Shown here in pieces: positions 1 to 11,635 of a stretch of DNA of 64,000 nt. The first letter of the stretch is position 1; every line of letters starts with the position of its first letter. A model generated the notes under the pieces. It was not told the origin of the DNA and searched no databases. It was given only the letters and a program-made list of their open reading frames with translations. Both the position numbers and the translations under genes were made by a program. Source of the DNA: Liolophura sinensis (Eukaryota; Mollusca; Polyplacophora; Chitonida; Chitonidae); the NCBI RefSeq assembly GCF_032854445.1, contig NC_088295.1, positions 30,066,470-30,130,469 on the forward strand, read 5' to 3'.

Positions 1-3000
1 CTTAGCCAAATTTATTGTAAGATTGGCTTGGGACAGTCTCGCAAATAATGCCTCCATGATAATTAAATGTTCCTCCCAAGTGTCACTGAATATAATTACA
101 TCGTCGATGTAAACACGACACCCTTTAAGGCCTGATGTAACGTTGTTCACAAGTCGTTGAAAGGTGGCAGGGCTGTTCTTCATCCCAAAGGGCATGACTT
201 TGTACTGGTATAAACCATCTGGGGTAGCAAACGCTGACACCTCACGAGCGCGCTGCGTGAGCGGTACTTGCCAAAATCCTTTCAATAGGTCAAACTTGGA
301 GACAACGTTGGACTTTCCCACGGCATCGATACAGTCGTCGATCCTTGGAATGGGAAAGTTGTCTGCTTTAGTGACGGCATTCACTTTACGATAGTCTGTA
401 CACATACGGTACGTCCCATCTGGTTTTGGCACAAGAATACAAGGTGAACTCCAGTTGCTGTTACTGGGCTCGACCAGATCATTTTCAAGTAAATACTGAA
501 CTTCTTTTCTCAAGTATTCAGTTTTAGTAGGGTTCAGTCTGTATGGGTGTTGTTTAATCGGCTTGGAATCTCCAACTTCAACATCATGGTATATGGATTC
601 AGTCCTGGTTGGAACATCAGGGAACAAACGTTCATATTGATGAACCAAATCCTTCAACTGCTGGCGTTGCTGATATTCCAGATGACCCAACACAGAATCA
701 ATGTCCTCAAGAATACTTGAATTCTGGAGTTTGGCTGACCGGAACTTTAAGTCAAAATCTTGATCATCCCTAACAGCTGAATCAGGGCATAAGTTAGAGG
801 TAACAACTCCACTAGGATGTACAACATTGAGATCAGTGCTATCTCTGTCTACATATGGCTTTAACATGTTAATGTGACAAAGTTGTCTAGACTTGCGCCG
901 ATCAGGAGTGAAAATAATATAATTAAGATCACTTAGCCTCTTGTCTACTACATAAGGTCCAAAATAACGAGCTTCAAGTGGCTTACCACTAACTGGAAGT
1001 AAGGCCAATACCTTCTGACCAACTTCAAATCTGCGTCTTACTGTCTCTTTGTCATACTTAGTTTTCATACTCTTCTGAGAAGCTGTAAGATTCTCTCTGG
1101 CTAACTCACATACTCTGTTGAGCTTAGTACGAAATCTTGACACATACTGTAATAGGTTAACATTGTCACTATCACCAGACACAAACTTTTCCTTGAACAA
1201 CTGTAGTGGACCACGCACAGTATGGCCAAACACTAGCTCAAATGGACTAAATCTAAGTGACTCTTGTACAGACTCTCTTACAGCAAACATTAACAAAGGT
1301 ACACCCTCGTCCCAATCTTTCCCTGTCTCAAAGCAGTAAGTTCTTATCATACTTTTCAGTGTCTGATGGAATCTCTCTAGTGCTCCTTGACTTTGTGGGT
1401 GATAAGCTGAGGACTTATACTGGCTAATACCTAGCTCATGCATAACTTGTTGAAACACACCAGACATGAAATTTGAACCCTGGTCTGACTGTACTGACTT
1501 AGGCAGACCAAACATGGTGAAGAACTTAACTAAAGCCTTAATTACAGTCTTGGCAGTAATATTCCTTAGTGGAATTGCCTCAGGGAAACGAGTTGAAGTA
1601 CACATTATGGTTAACATATACTGATTTCCAGACTTTGTCTTAGGTAGCGGACCAACACAATCTATTAAGATTCTACTGAATGGCTCACCAATTGCAGGAA
1701 TAGGCCTCAAGGCTGCCTTGGGGATTGTCTGGTTAGGTTTCCCCACTAACTGACATGCATGACAAGACCTGCAAAATTCAGTAACATCTTTCCTTATTCC
1801 TGGCCAATAAAAATGACTGAGAATCTTATGATAGGTCTTATTAACACCTAAATGACCTGCTAACGGCGTTTCATGCGCTATGGTCAGTATGTCTTTACGA
1901 TAAGACTTGGGCACAACTACCTGATGCTTAACTGCCCATTCATCCTCCAAAGAAACATCGGGAGGCCTCCACTGCCGCATCAATATGCCAGACTTGACAT
2001 AGTAGTAGCATGGGTCAGGTAAAGATTCACCATCTTTAGCTGCATCATTAAACAAGCAAGAAATACTTGGATCACTGTTTTGTTCAGCAATCAACTCAGT
2101 CCTACAAAATGGCTGATCACCACTAACAAAATTAGTATCTACTTCCTGCTGGCTGTCTACTTTGGAAGAATCTCCATCCAACATGTTGTTGAGAAAAGTC
2201 TCACTCAAATCAACAGTACTACCCTGGTCTGTACTGACTTTTCTAGACATAGCTCTTGTAACAACACAGGACGGATATAAACCCGCTATCTCGCTTTCAA
2301 CTGGCTCTGTGACTGAATTCAGAGAAGGCTTATCAACCATTAAGGGATCAACAGTAACCTTATCATGTGCTAAGTCATTTCCCAACAACAAATGAATACC
2401 CTCAAAAGGTAATGAAGGCTTAATGCCTACCCTGACAGGTCCAGATATCAAATCTGATGACAAATAAATATCATGAAGGGGAACACTGACAAAGTCACTA
2501 GACTCTACACCTCTAATAAGGGCACGAACCCCAGAGTATGACTCTTCAGAAAAGGGCAGAGTATTCATCAACAACAGAGACTGAGATGCCCCAGTATCCC
2601 TTAATATCTTTATAGGGGTAGCACAAGACATGTCGCTTGTAAGCGACACTGAACCAGAATTGATAAACGGAGCGAAGCTATCCATTGAGCATTTGGGAAT
2701 CTTATCCAATCCCGTATCAGCTAACTCAGATCTGCTTTTAACTGCTGATGTAACTTCCGGCAATGTTTTGTGCATTGCAACACAAAGACCTGTGGGCTTA
2801 GACTCATTCTGAGCTTCCCGTATCCTTTTCAACTTGTAACATTCACTCATCACGTGACCTACCCGCTTGCAAAAATTACAAGTGACCCTATTTCGAGGAC
2901 TACTATTCCAACCTGAACCATGAGCTGTAGAACCACTGGAGCCTGGTGTAGAACTCTTCTGTGTAGAGCTACCTCTACCTGTTGCATGTGACTGGGTATT

Positions 3001-3690
3001 TCTACGTGTAAATGAATTAAAAGGTTTACCCGTGTATGTAATCTTATGTGTCAAGGAATAATTATCAGCTAAACTGGCTGCCTCTTCAAGCGTACTCGCC
3101 TTCTGCTCATCAACGAACACCTTTACATCACTATGAATACAACGCTTGAACTCTTCTACCAGCACTAGCTGACGCAAACTTTCAAAATCCTTGCCTATTT
3201 TCTTGGCTATACACCAGCAATCAAACAACTGCTCCTTAGCTCGACCAAACTCAACGTATGTCTGATCTCTACCTTTTTCACAGTTACGAAATTTCTGGCG
3301 GTAAGCTTCAGGCACCAATTCATAACCCTTCAAAATTACCTCTTTCACATAGTCATAATTGGAAGCACTCTCTACACTTAACTGAGTGTAAATTTCCCTG
3401 GCCTTTCCAATTAGCACACTCTGTAATAACATAGTCCAGAACTCTTTAGGCCACTTCAAGCTATTTGCAATTTTCTCAAAATGCAGAAAATACTTATCCA
3501 CCTCTTTTTCCTGAAAGGATGGAACTAACCGAATGTATTTGGTCACATCAAATCCTGAATCCTGTCTACCGGAAGGACCCGGTTTCTCACCTCTCTCAAC
3601 CTCTAACTTTTTCATTTGGAACTCCAATTCTCTTTCCCTCTCTCTTTCTTGCCTCTCACTCTCCTCTCTCTGCACTTGCACTTCCCTCTC
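1..3690 (-). CDS. Gag C-terminus / protease / integrase / reverse transcriptase polyprotein (partial)
   Basis: One frame stays open from about 3690 to the window edge (about 1,230 codons, no stop). In order: the end of the E/R coiled coil; a capsid-like helical region (about 3560-3100) resembling retrotransposon gag/SCAN folds; a Ser/Thr/Gly-rich stretch; a CCHC zinc knuckle C-x2-C-x4-H-x4-C (2880-2839); an aspartic protease site D-T-G-A (Asp codon 2598-2596); an integrase HHCC finger (first His 1875-1873, Cys pairs near 1770-1745); catalytic D (1662-1660), D (1485-1483) and E (1377-1375) with 35 residues between the last two; a GPY motif (960-952); then reverse transcriptase with a K-F-D-L-L motif (Asp 291-289) and Y-I-D-D (111-100). 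No chromodomain is seen. Expected role: packaging, polyprotein cleavage, cDNA synthesis and integration. All motifs share one frame, so the integrase-RT order is not caused by two nested elements. Confidence 0.92.
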
Positions 3691-4087
3691 TCTGCACTTC
3701 CCTCTCCCTTTCCTCTCTCTGCACTTCCCTCTCTCTTTCCTCTCTCTCTCTCTGCATTTTCAACTTTTCTAACTCTATCTCATGTTCCCTCTCTTTCTCT
3801 CTCTCTCTTTCCTCTTTCTCCAATCTCAACTTTAACTCAAACTGCTTAAACTTAAGCACGGCATCAGACTGACCCTCGAACTCATAATCAGATAATGCAG
3901 AACTATCAAACTTCCCTATCTCCACTAAATGTTTCAACAAAGTATGCTGCATATCTCTTTTCCTCCATGAAGACTTTATGGACAAACCTAAAAATGTCCC
4001 TAACTTAACCAAGTCTTCCTTCTTTAAACTCTCAAAAACATCCTGATCGGGCGCATTAACAAACTGTTTAGGATCAAAATCTCCCAT
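3656..4087 (-). CDS. Retrotransposon Gag, N-terminal part (frameshifted)
   Basis: This is the start of the element's gag, 143 codons to a stop. It begins with ATG at 4087, about 108 bases downstream of the primer site. Residues 1-60 look like a small helical domain found at the start of many metazoan gypsy Gag proteins (acidic start, then a KKEDLVKLGTFLGL-type helix and a basic RKRDM stretch). From about residue 75 it is an E/R/K-rich coiled coil encoded by a CT-rich microsatellite on the plus strand. The frame ends in that microsatellite. The rest of gag continues in a neighbouring frame from about position 3690, so an indel there (decay, allele or assembly error) splits one protein. Assignment to gag rests on context and composition. 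Confidence 0.8.
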   Translation of the reverse strand: MGDFDPKQFVNAPDQDVFESLKKEDLVKLGTFLGLSIKSSWRKRDMQHTLLKHLVEIGKFDSSALSDYEFEGQSDAVLKFKQFELKLRLEKEEREREKEREHEIELEKLKMQREREEREREVQREEREREVQREGSASAERGE

Positions 4088-4194
4088 TGTAAATATTTAG
4101 CCACTGAATCATTCACCGTTAAAATTAAGCAATCGCTTCTCACTTGTGTTTAACTTCAAATATCCGGTGCAAAACAAAAGGGAAACAATTATTT

Positions 4195-4210
4195 CCCGGA
4201 CAAGCCCCCA
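4195..4210 (-). other. Primer binding site, tRNA-Pro-like
   Basis: On the minus strand the 16 bases TGGGGGCTTGTCCGGG lie just inside the LTR end and about 108 bases before the gag ATG. They match the primer site complementary to the tRNA-Pro 3' end used by several retroviruses and gypsy elements, apart from one T for C. This marks the 5' side of the element and confirms minus-strand orientation. Confidence 0.8.
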
Positions 4211-4215
4211 ATTTC

Positions 4216-5231
4216 TGTTACGGTATAGAAAACGGCAACAGAAAACAGACTCAGTGACTCAATATTACAATGTAAACAATGCTTTATATATAAAATGAGA
4301 TGTACTGTTTTACAGACAGTTCAACAACAACAACAACATACACATCAGTATTACCGGTCTTTACAAGTTTCCAGTTCACCTTTGCATCCCAAGGAATGTA
4401 TTCCAGGAAATCCAACGTAAAGACCATGGGATAAACACACAATTCACACAAGTCACAAATTGCCCTAGACAGGTACTTCGCCAGGTTAGCGAACACGAAC
4501 ACAGTACACAGGTTACACAGAACTGGAACAGTCAAGCCTTTGAATGACGTCACACCCGCAGAGCACAACACAGGGTAAATACAGGCATGGAGGTATAGTC
4601 CACTTCAGATCAGTCACAGCTCCCGCAGAAGCTCACAAACGAGCCGTTCAGAGACGTAGAGTAATGTCACCTTGTGGCAGAACGAACGTCCTTTGCAAAA
4701 CTGAAAACTTCAGTTTAGAGTCCTTGACGACCTTGTCGGTCAGGTGAGGTCAGCGTGTTAAACAAATTACACAGTCCACACTGTATAATCATAATAAAGA
4801 TCCGAACACCAATAAACGTGACTTCCGCAGAAATTCACATAAATCAGACATCAGTACTACTGTGGTACACAAACGGTGCCGGCATAAAAAACTGTCCTCC
4901 CAAATGAAACTGGCATCACCAGCTCATATCAATATAATGGACTCGATACGAGAGCGTCTCACACTCTCCTGGCTCCCAGTGGATGCAGCAAAAATACCTC
5001 CACTCTGCACAGAAAACACGGCTTATATACGGTCCAGGTGGATTCAACTATTCTTAGACACAGAATTAACAGCCAATGAACATCCAGTTAAATAAACAGA
5101 GCATTGAACGAGGTGCTTTCGGCCAGGTCCGCACTGTACATATATAACAGGGCCTGTTATGCTTATAACATACAACACAAAGGTCCGCAGACTAACAGTA
5201 CATGAAAACGTTAAATAGTCATACATAACAG
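4216..5231 (-). repeat. 5' LTR of the gypsy element (right end provisional)
   Basis: The inner end is placed where the minus strand reads TAACA, five bases before the primer site, so the LTR would end in the usual CA. The outer end is proposed at 5231, where the plus strand reads TAACA (minus strand TGTTA), giving a short inverted repeat with the inner end and a length near 1 kb. TAACA also occurs near 5158, 5171 and 5194, so the outer boundary could be up to about 75 bases shorter. Several short ORFs here are chance. No second LTR is in the window to confirm the limits. Confidence 0.6.
5022..5029 (-). promoter_or_regulatory. Candidate LTR TATA box
   Basis: The minus strand reads TATATAAG here, inside the LTR and in the direction of gag. 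If used, transcription would start near 4995 and leave a long R-U5. A second TATATATAAAG lies at about 4282-4293, closer to the primer site, and would leave a very short U5. The sequence alone does not decide between them. Confidence 0.4.
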
Positions 5232-6553
5232 TGAGAGGAAACTGCATCAAGCTCTATCCTCAAAAAAAAAAACCAAACAGATTTTTGAAGTTAGATAGAT
5301 TAAGACAAAATGGTCAGCTAACCCTCGTGGCCTTTTCATGCATGATAGTGTTTGTTACTCCACGGTCACAGTCTGTGGCTGTGTTGGATAAAATTGTCCA
5401 GAGAAATGACCGCAACTGTGAGACTTGTACTTTACTTCGAATTGAAACTATTCTCCAATCAAACCATTACTGTATGAAAAATTTGACTTCAACGCATAGA
5501 AACAAAGGGTAGACTTTTAATTACTGTCGTTAGACAGTGTGTAATCTCACATCAGCCCATAACTACGTTTTGACCAATTAAAACTTAAAACTGCTTGCTT
5601 ATTGGCTTCCCCATGTCATAAAGCATAAATAAGTTTCATAATTCGCATAAGTATCACAATTATATATAATTTTCACTGCTGAGAAGCAATCGTTCAGGTT
5701 AACAGGAAACCCTGGGACTGTTTTGTTTATTCTTCTAAAAACTCCGCAAGCTAAACATTGATAGCATGACGTCGCGAATATTGTCGTTTCCGCTTATTGT
5801 TGGTACACTTGTATATACGTCTATGTCTGCAACTGAAAATTTCAGACACACTTGGATTCAGTTTGGTTAATGGGTATTTTGGGGTGGCCGCCACATTACT
5901 GGCGACTGCTGCTTGCTTTAACTCTATTGAATAGTTTGTAAGCCACAATAGATTTAAACAATAGATCGTCTACACATTATTGATTATAAGTATAGCCTGT
6001 CTTGTCCTGTGTTATCAGCTATACTATCTATTACAGTTACATCCCATTAGACCATGTCATCCAAAGTACACCAATCACAGTTTGGTGGACAGAATTTATG
6101 GGTGTGAGTTGGTTTCGTGTCACAGGACGAGTGTCTACATCCAGTCTATTCAGTCACGTGCGTCTCTCATGAGCAAGACGATAAGAGATACCTGGCCAAG
6201 GAAAGCGAAATGGTATTATCTCTGACGGAGCTAGACAAAATCAGAAATCAATTAACGGTATCTTCTCACTCGCCCCATCAAGTCTTAACAAAGGACCTCC
6301 GGCCAATGTTAGATGGAGTAAAACGGATGTAATAGCCCATGTCTGTACCTGCGTGTAAGAGTGTTCCCAGCCAGCTGTGTATTTTTGTGTTGAACGCACA
6401 TTGTCTGAATCCAACTATACACATGCTCATGTGTATTATATACCCTGTCATGATTTCTGGAGGTGCTGTGTAGCGGACAGAGCAACACAAAAACCAAACA
6501 GTTTTAAACTATAGACATCTATGTTTTAGCAACCGGCAATTTTTGAAATTTTA
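5232..6553. other. Non-coding stretch, nothing recognised
   Basis: AT-rich DNA with only short unrelated ORFs (under 95 codons) on both strands. I see no protein family, splice-supported exon, RNA gene or clear repeat. Confidence 0.5.
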
Positions 6554-6740
6554 CTTATTTATTTGATTGGTGTTCTACGCTGTACTCAAGAATATTTTAC
6601 TTCTGTGAGGGTGCCCACTGTTGTCGCAGGAGGAAATCAGGGAGGGTCCCTGGTGTGGCCGGAGTAGAAGGCACCATCAGAAAGACCTTGTGAGCTAAAC
6701 AGCCACCGCATTGGTGAACCATTCTACTACGCTGGCACGA
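6554..6740 (-). mobile_element. SINE-A copy, old and diverged
   Basis: SINE-A is my label for the commonest repeat here: a tRNA-like head starting GGGCCTCCGTGGCTCAGT, a body with GTTCAAGTCC (B box), and a tail ending GTACGGCGTAAAACACCAAT plus (AAAT)n. This copy is inverted, with the tail complement ATTGATTGGTGTTC-like sequence at its left. The body is heavily mutated, and the CCGCATTGGTGA piece near 6705 marks the head side. Confidence 0.7.
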
Positions 6741-7093
6741 TAACCACTTTGCCTACTCAAGCGCCTCAATTATAAAAATTCATCAATTTGTAGTCTGAAC
6801 GACTACATTGAGAACTTTTCAGAATTTCAGGACATTTGAACGGGCATCCTGTGATGTGCATGTAATCAAAGCTATTTGTTCAGTATCTTTACACTGAGCC
6901 CAAGAAAATCTGCTCCCATACTTCTACATTGAACGAGGTTTTTTGAATCAACATTTTGTTAAGTTAAACATGCAAAAAGGAAATAAGCAGCTTTATATCC
7001 AGCTCAGTGTAATACAGCCGTGAAAATTAGCACGGTTATCATTAAAAAAGAACTTTTCGTAAAAGAAAATGTTAGCAACCTATGTAATTTGTA

Positions 7094-7364
7094 GGGCCTC
7101 CGTGGCTCACTTGGTTAGTGCGCTAAATCATCCTAATGACCCAGGAGTTTCTTACCAATGCGGTCGAAGCGAGTTTAAGTCCAGCTCATGCTGGCTTCCT
7201 CTCCGACCGTATGTATAAAGGTTTTGCAGCAACCTGCGGATGGTTGTGAGTTTCCCCCTGGGCTCTGCCCGGTTTCCTCCCACCATAATGCTGGCCGCTG
7301 TCGTATTAGTGAAATATTCTTGATTACGGCGTAAAACACCAATCAAATAAAGAAATAAATAATA
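7094..7364 (+). mobile_element. SINE-A copy, full length
   Basis: Starts GGGCCTCCGTGGCTCAC and ends with CAATCAAATAAAGAAATAAATAA. The A-box-like TGGCTCACTTGGTTAGTGCG and B-box-like GAGTTTAAGTCC are both present, so the head is tRNA-derived. The antisense ORF across it is a by-product of the repeat. Confidence 0.9.
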
Positions 7365-8555
7365 AACATGTAGTTGCGTCGTCTATGCAAGGGAAGGAAA
7401 ATAAACTAGAAACTAGGTAATTGTTAACAGTACTCAGCTTATAAAATCAAAACATAGACGTTCCCCAAAACACACGCGGGCTTTCACCTTGGAACATCTA
7501 TATATAGGTCAAATAACCAGACATTTGTATCACAGGCTTCAAGGTCGTTTATTAGGAGTCGGTTTTAAAGCTTTGATACCCACGATCAGCCCAGAGATTA
7601 CTGCTGGGTCACAATGGATACCATGATGTGCATATAACTTGTTGAAATTTATTGGAAGTGAACAATAACAGCACCTAGGATATATAAGGATAAATGTGTT
7701 TTCGAGAGAGGGGTTGTGCTTTATTTGATACAGTTTAAGCTCTTTACTAAAGTATAGGAAGTTGCGCATGTCGTGATCAAGCCGTCCTGTATCAAGTTGC
7801 GTGTGCGCTTGCCAGTGCATTCCGCCGTCATTATTTAGTCCACCAAACAGAAACGATTAACTTACTGGTGTCCGAAATGAGGAAATGAAAAATCAATTGA
7901 CTGAATTTTCTGTTTCAGCAAGGACGGATAAATCTGCCTGCTATTGACCACCACCAATCAGAATCATATTTAGGGACTGCTAACACACCATTACTGGAGC
8001 TTCATCTGCTCTGTTTGTAATGATCAACGGTATTTGTTCCATGAGTTATTTTGTTAGTGTTTTTAACCATGTCTGCTCAAACGCGCGCCGCAGCGCCATG
8101 GAGGCGGGTAATGTCGACATGGGAAAATTGCAGATTTGTGTGCTTAGGGATCTGAAACACATGAGCTAACTTTCATATTTTTCATCATATGGTTGAATTG
8201 TAGTACATAAAGTTTTTTCCCTGAGTGATGTCTTATATGCTGAACAACTGTGATATGTACGACGCGAATATTGGCAAAAAAACCTACATGTAATTGTGAA
8301 ATTCAAAACAAGAATAGATACAGGCAACGTTAGTATTTCATTCTGTGAAATAGTGAAAACATAGTGCATTATCGTTAACTAACCTGATGGTAATATTTAT
8401 AACGTGTGCAATGTCAACTTAACGGTGTCATACATATACATCACATTAATAACGCTAAATAAGTTAATGGAGTTAGTGATGTCCAAAATATTCGTTACAA
8501 GAAGAGTGTCAAACACTCTTCAGGTAACATTGATATTCATTTTTATAATAATGCT
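7365..8555. other. Non-coding stretch, nothing recognised
   Basis: Only short ORFs without recognisable domains. A small GC-rich patch lies near 8080-8125 (GCGCGCCGCAGCGCC). No gene is supported. Confidence 0.5.
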
Positions 8556-8830
8556 GCAGTCCCCGTGGACTGTTACAGTGCAGCATAATTACGCAGCATC
8601 CTACCAGTGCGGTAGCTGTGAGTTCAAGTCCAGCTTATCCTGGGTTCCTCTCCGATTGCATGTGACAAGATCTTTCATTGATCTGCGGATGTTCGTGGTT
8701 ACCCCGCGTCTCCCTGTCCCTCTGCCAGTGTTTCCACCCATCAAGATGCTGGCCGCCGCCATATGAATCGAATATTCCTGAGTTCGGCCTAAGACACCTA
8801 TCAAACAAATTAATAAATAAATTATTATTT
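8556..8830 (+). mobile_element. SINE-A copy, diverged, near full length
   Basis: Begins around CCCCGTGGACTGTTACAGTG (a degraded head), contains GAGTTCAAGTCCAGCTTATC and GCTGGCCGCCGCCATATGAA, and ends with TAATAAATAAATTATT. The ORFs on both strands here are repeat-derived. Confidence 0.8.
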
Positions 8831-9160
8831 ATAGATTTTATATAGAGCATTTATTAAATAAATTGTAATAAATTGTACCTTGAGTGTGATATTCATGACA
8901 TTAATATTGTCAAATAACCTAGTAAGATATTTATAACATCAACAGTTATAACAGTAAACAGTACTTTTATGAATAGTAACCGGAGTGTGATTTCATTACC
9001 TGACTATAAGTCACCTAAGTGTGATATGCGTTACCTTACTGTTTTGCGGTAGCCTGAGTGTGATATTCAAGAGAATAATTGTATCAAGTAATCTGAATGG
9101 GAATTCACTGGATGAACAAGTCAGTTAATGCAAGTGTGCTATTCATTACACTTACTTTAC

Positions 9161-9343
9161 TTGATTGGTGTTTTATATTCGGATCCAGAATGTTTCATTT
9201 ATAGGACCGTGGTTAGCATGACGGAAGGAAACAGAAATCCCACAACCATCAGCAGGTTGGGCCCGAGAGGAAGTTAGCATGAGCTGGATTTGAACTCACA
9301 GTTACTAACTCAGCACACTAACAATTTGGCCACAGAAAGCCCC
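9161..9343 (-). mobile_element. SINE-A copy, inverted and diverged
   Basis: Starts TTGATTGGTGTTTTATATTC (tail complement) and ends near GGCCACAGAAAGCCCC (head complement). The B-box complement GGATTTGAACTCACAG is visible near 9290. The internal body is shortened. Confidence 0.75.
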
Positions 9344-10798
9344 AATATGCCTTACAGTGTGGAGTAAGCTACATATAACTTTAGTATTAGTCAAAAAAAA
9401 CAAAACACACACCTATTCACAGTTTCTGATAAAATTGGTGAAGAACTATGCTAACAAAGATTATAAACGCCGTGTCGTGACATTTTTATTTTCATTCTGA
9501 AACACTAATTATATTGGTCTCAGAAGAGTATAAAAGGTCTGAAAATTATCATCATGGATTTAAAAAAAAGACATGCACCATTTTAACATTCTAAGGGCAT
9601 GCTCTGCTTTTAACTCCTAGTGGTTATTTTTCCAAATGAACGATACAACAAGATTTATCCTTACTTTACTCTTTCTGAAAGATATAGGGAACAATCCATT
9701 TATTGTGGATGTCTCCACCATATATAACAACACATAAACTATTATTCTGACTGCTGATAAAGTAGTCTATTGCTCTGGCTCAAAATTACACCATGGTCAG
9801 TGGTATTTAATTCCCTCAACAGCGTTCACCTAGTAAAGGTATTTGCGTTATAGCTTATTTTCTCTTGATGTATTGCAATCAGCAATTAACAGTTGTCCAA
9901 AGATTCCATTACATACTTAAAATACAACGATACATGTATTCTGGTAAGAGAATATCTGTGTAATACAAGACCTCTTGTGGGTGAATAAGGTCCGAAAATC
10001 CACCAAGAATTGTACTGTAAAAAATTTATCACTGGTACGCATATTTTTGAATTCTGAACATATATATTCATGCCAGAGCTGTAAAATAATCAGCTTTAAG
10101 AAACATTGTGTATACCATTAGTGTATGCAGCATCTTTCGGAGCCTTTTTACGTTATATCCCACGGGAAGCAAATCTCCAGATGGCGTTTCTCGTGGTGGC
10201 TGAGGTTGTCGCCCCTTCATTTGGAGTATTTGGCGATTGCTTAAGATGGTGGTGTGATCAATAATTACCAATGAACTCCACACCCACAAACACTTGGAAT
10301 TAATATCGAGTAATGTTACACATTACTCTAAACTGTATTACTGTAAATAAATAACAAAAAAGAGTTTAAAAAATACGCACTGCAGGAAAGATACCAGAAG
10401 AAAACATCAGTTTAAAAATTTTAACACTCCTGATAATTAAATTAAATTCTTAAATTTTAAACAATTCCTAAATCTTGAGAACATTTTTTTTTAAATTTAC
10501 GATAAGAAAGGCTCCAGAAAAGAATATCTCCTATTTAGTCATAAAAAGGCACACTCTATCTGCCTCTCTTGTTTCTTGCTTACGCTGAGCTCTTTTATAT
10601 GAAATAAGATCAAAAAAGCTTTGGGGATCCTTTCTATATGAAAAAACCTGCACAAACTTTCTCATCTATTTGGCCGAAATGGTCACCCTCGGAGGAATGT
10701 GCATTTACTTTTCTTCTTTTGATACTTGTACATAGCCGTATTAATAAATTCGCTGTTGCTCAGAATTGTTTAACTGTTGATCTATAAATAATTGTATT
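9344..10798. other. Non-coding stretch, nothing recognised
   Basis: AT-rich sequence with short ORFs only. No domain, RNA gene or repeat family recognised. Confidence 0.5.
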
Positions 10799-10880
10799 TA
10801 TTCATTTATTTGATTGATATTTTACTCCGTACTCAAAAATACTTCACTTAAACGACGGCGGCCAGCGTTATGGAGGGAGG
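10799..10880 (-). mobile_element. SINE-A tail fragment
   Basis: About 80 bases matching the inverted tail: TTGATTGATATTTTACTCCG, then ACGACGGCGGCCAGCGTTAT. It stops inside the body at GGAGGGAGGA, so the head is missing. Confidence 0.75.
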
Positions 10881-11178
10881 ATAAATAATTGTATGTAGTA
10901 TTAACTATTTCCTCTTGTCTCTGGGGGTCGGCATTGTTTCAGTGTTAGTATTCTGGGGGTATAGGGTATAGTATGTATGCATAACTTATTTCTTATCCTA
11001 TAGAACACTTAGGTTGTCCCTTTAGGATTTTAAACAATCAGAATTTAGCGTTTAGGGATTTACATCGGTATGATCCACCCTACAACAGGGTTGTATTGCC
11101 CACACTTATAAACACTTTTTCAAAAATGAGCTAATCCAGAAATCTTTGAGTCTTGTCATTACGCAAATATATCTCTCC

Positions 11179-11439
11179 TCTAACTAGTCGGGGCCTCCGT
11201 GGCTCAGTCGGTTAAAGCGCTAGCGCAGCGTAATGACCCAGGAGTCTCTCACCAATGCGGTCGCTGTGAGTTCAAGTCCAGCTCATGCTGGCTTCCTCTC
11301 CGGCCGTACGTGAGAAGGTCTGTCAGCAACCTGCGGATGGTCGTGGGTTTCCTCCGGGCTGTGCCCGGTTTCCACCCACCATAATGCTGGCCGCCGTCGT
11401 ATAAGTGAAATATTCTTGAGTACGGCGTAAAACACCAAT

Positions 11440-11473
<34 letters not shown>

Positions 11474-11481
11474 AACTAGTC
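11179..11481 (+). mobile_element. SINE-A copy, intact, with target-site duplication
   Basis: A near-consensus copy (11190-11470) from GGGCCTCCGTGGCTCAGTCG to a run of about 30 A. It is bracketed by a perfect 11-base direct repeat TCTAACTAGTC at 11179-11189 and 11471-11481. The A box (TGGCTCAGTCGGTTAAAGCG) and B box (GAGTTCAAGTCC) are well kept. The long pure A tail and perfect duplication point to a recent insertion by target-primed reverse transcription. Confidence 0.95.
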
Positions 11482-11540
11482 TGGATAGCCTAACCAGATA
11501 TGAAACGTTTTCTAATCACAACAGACATCACATGACCCTA

Positions 11541-11635
11541 AGCCGTCTGTCAGCAACCGGTGGATAATAGTGGGTCTGCCATGATCTCTGACCGGTTTCC
11601 TTTATGTGAAATAAGCTTGAGTACGGTGCGAAGTG
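11541..11635 (+). mobile_element. SINE-A fragment, old
   Basis: Contains GTCTGTCAGCAACCGGTGGA, a degraded CCGGTTTCC and a tail-like GAAATAAGCTTGAGTACGG. Matches the 3' half of SINE-A with several deletions. Confidence 0.55.

Larger units (their letters stand above)
1..5231 (-). mobile_element. Ty3/gypsy-like LTR retrotransposon, Gmr1-type order (partial)
   Basis: The element reads right to left and is cut by the left edge of the window inside reverse transcriptase, so RNase H and the second LTR are not seen. Visible order: LTR (from about 5231 to 4216), primer binding site (4210-4195), leader, gag, protease, integrase, reverse transcriptase. The RT (YIDD) and integrase (HHCC finger, D,D35E, GPY) are of Ty3/gypsy style, yet integrase precedes RT, as in Ty1/copia and in the Gmr1 group of gypsy elements. 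Apart from one frameshift in gag the coding frame is open to the edge, which suggests a young copy. The right end is provisional because the partner LTR and target duplication are outside the window. Confidence 0.9.

Noticed and set aside
1-2812. Plus-strand ORFs across the retrotransposon
   Set aside because: All are antisense shadows of the continuous minus-strand gag-pol frame.
4284-4571. 95-codon minus-strand ORF
   Set aside because: Lies inside the LTR with no protein features.
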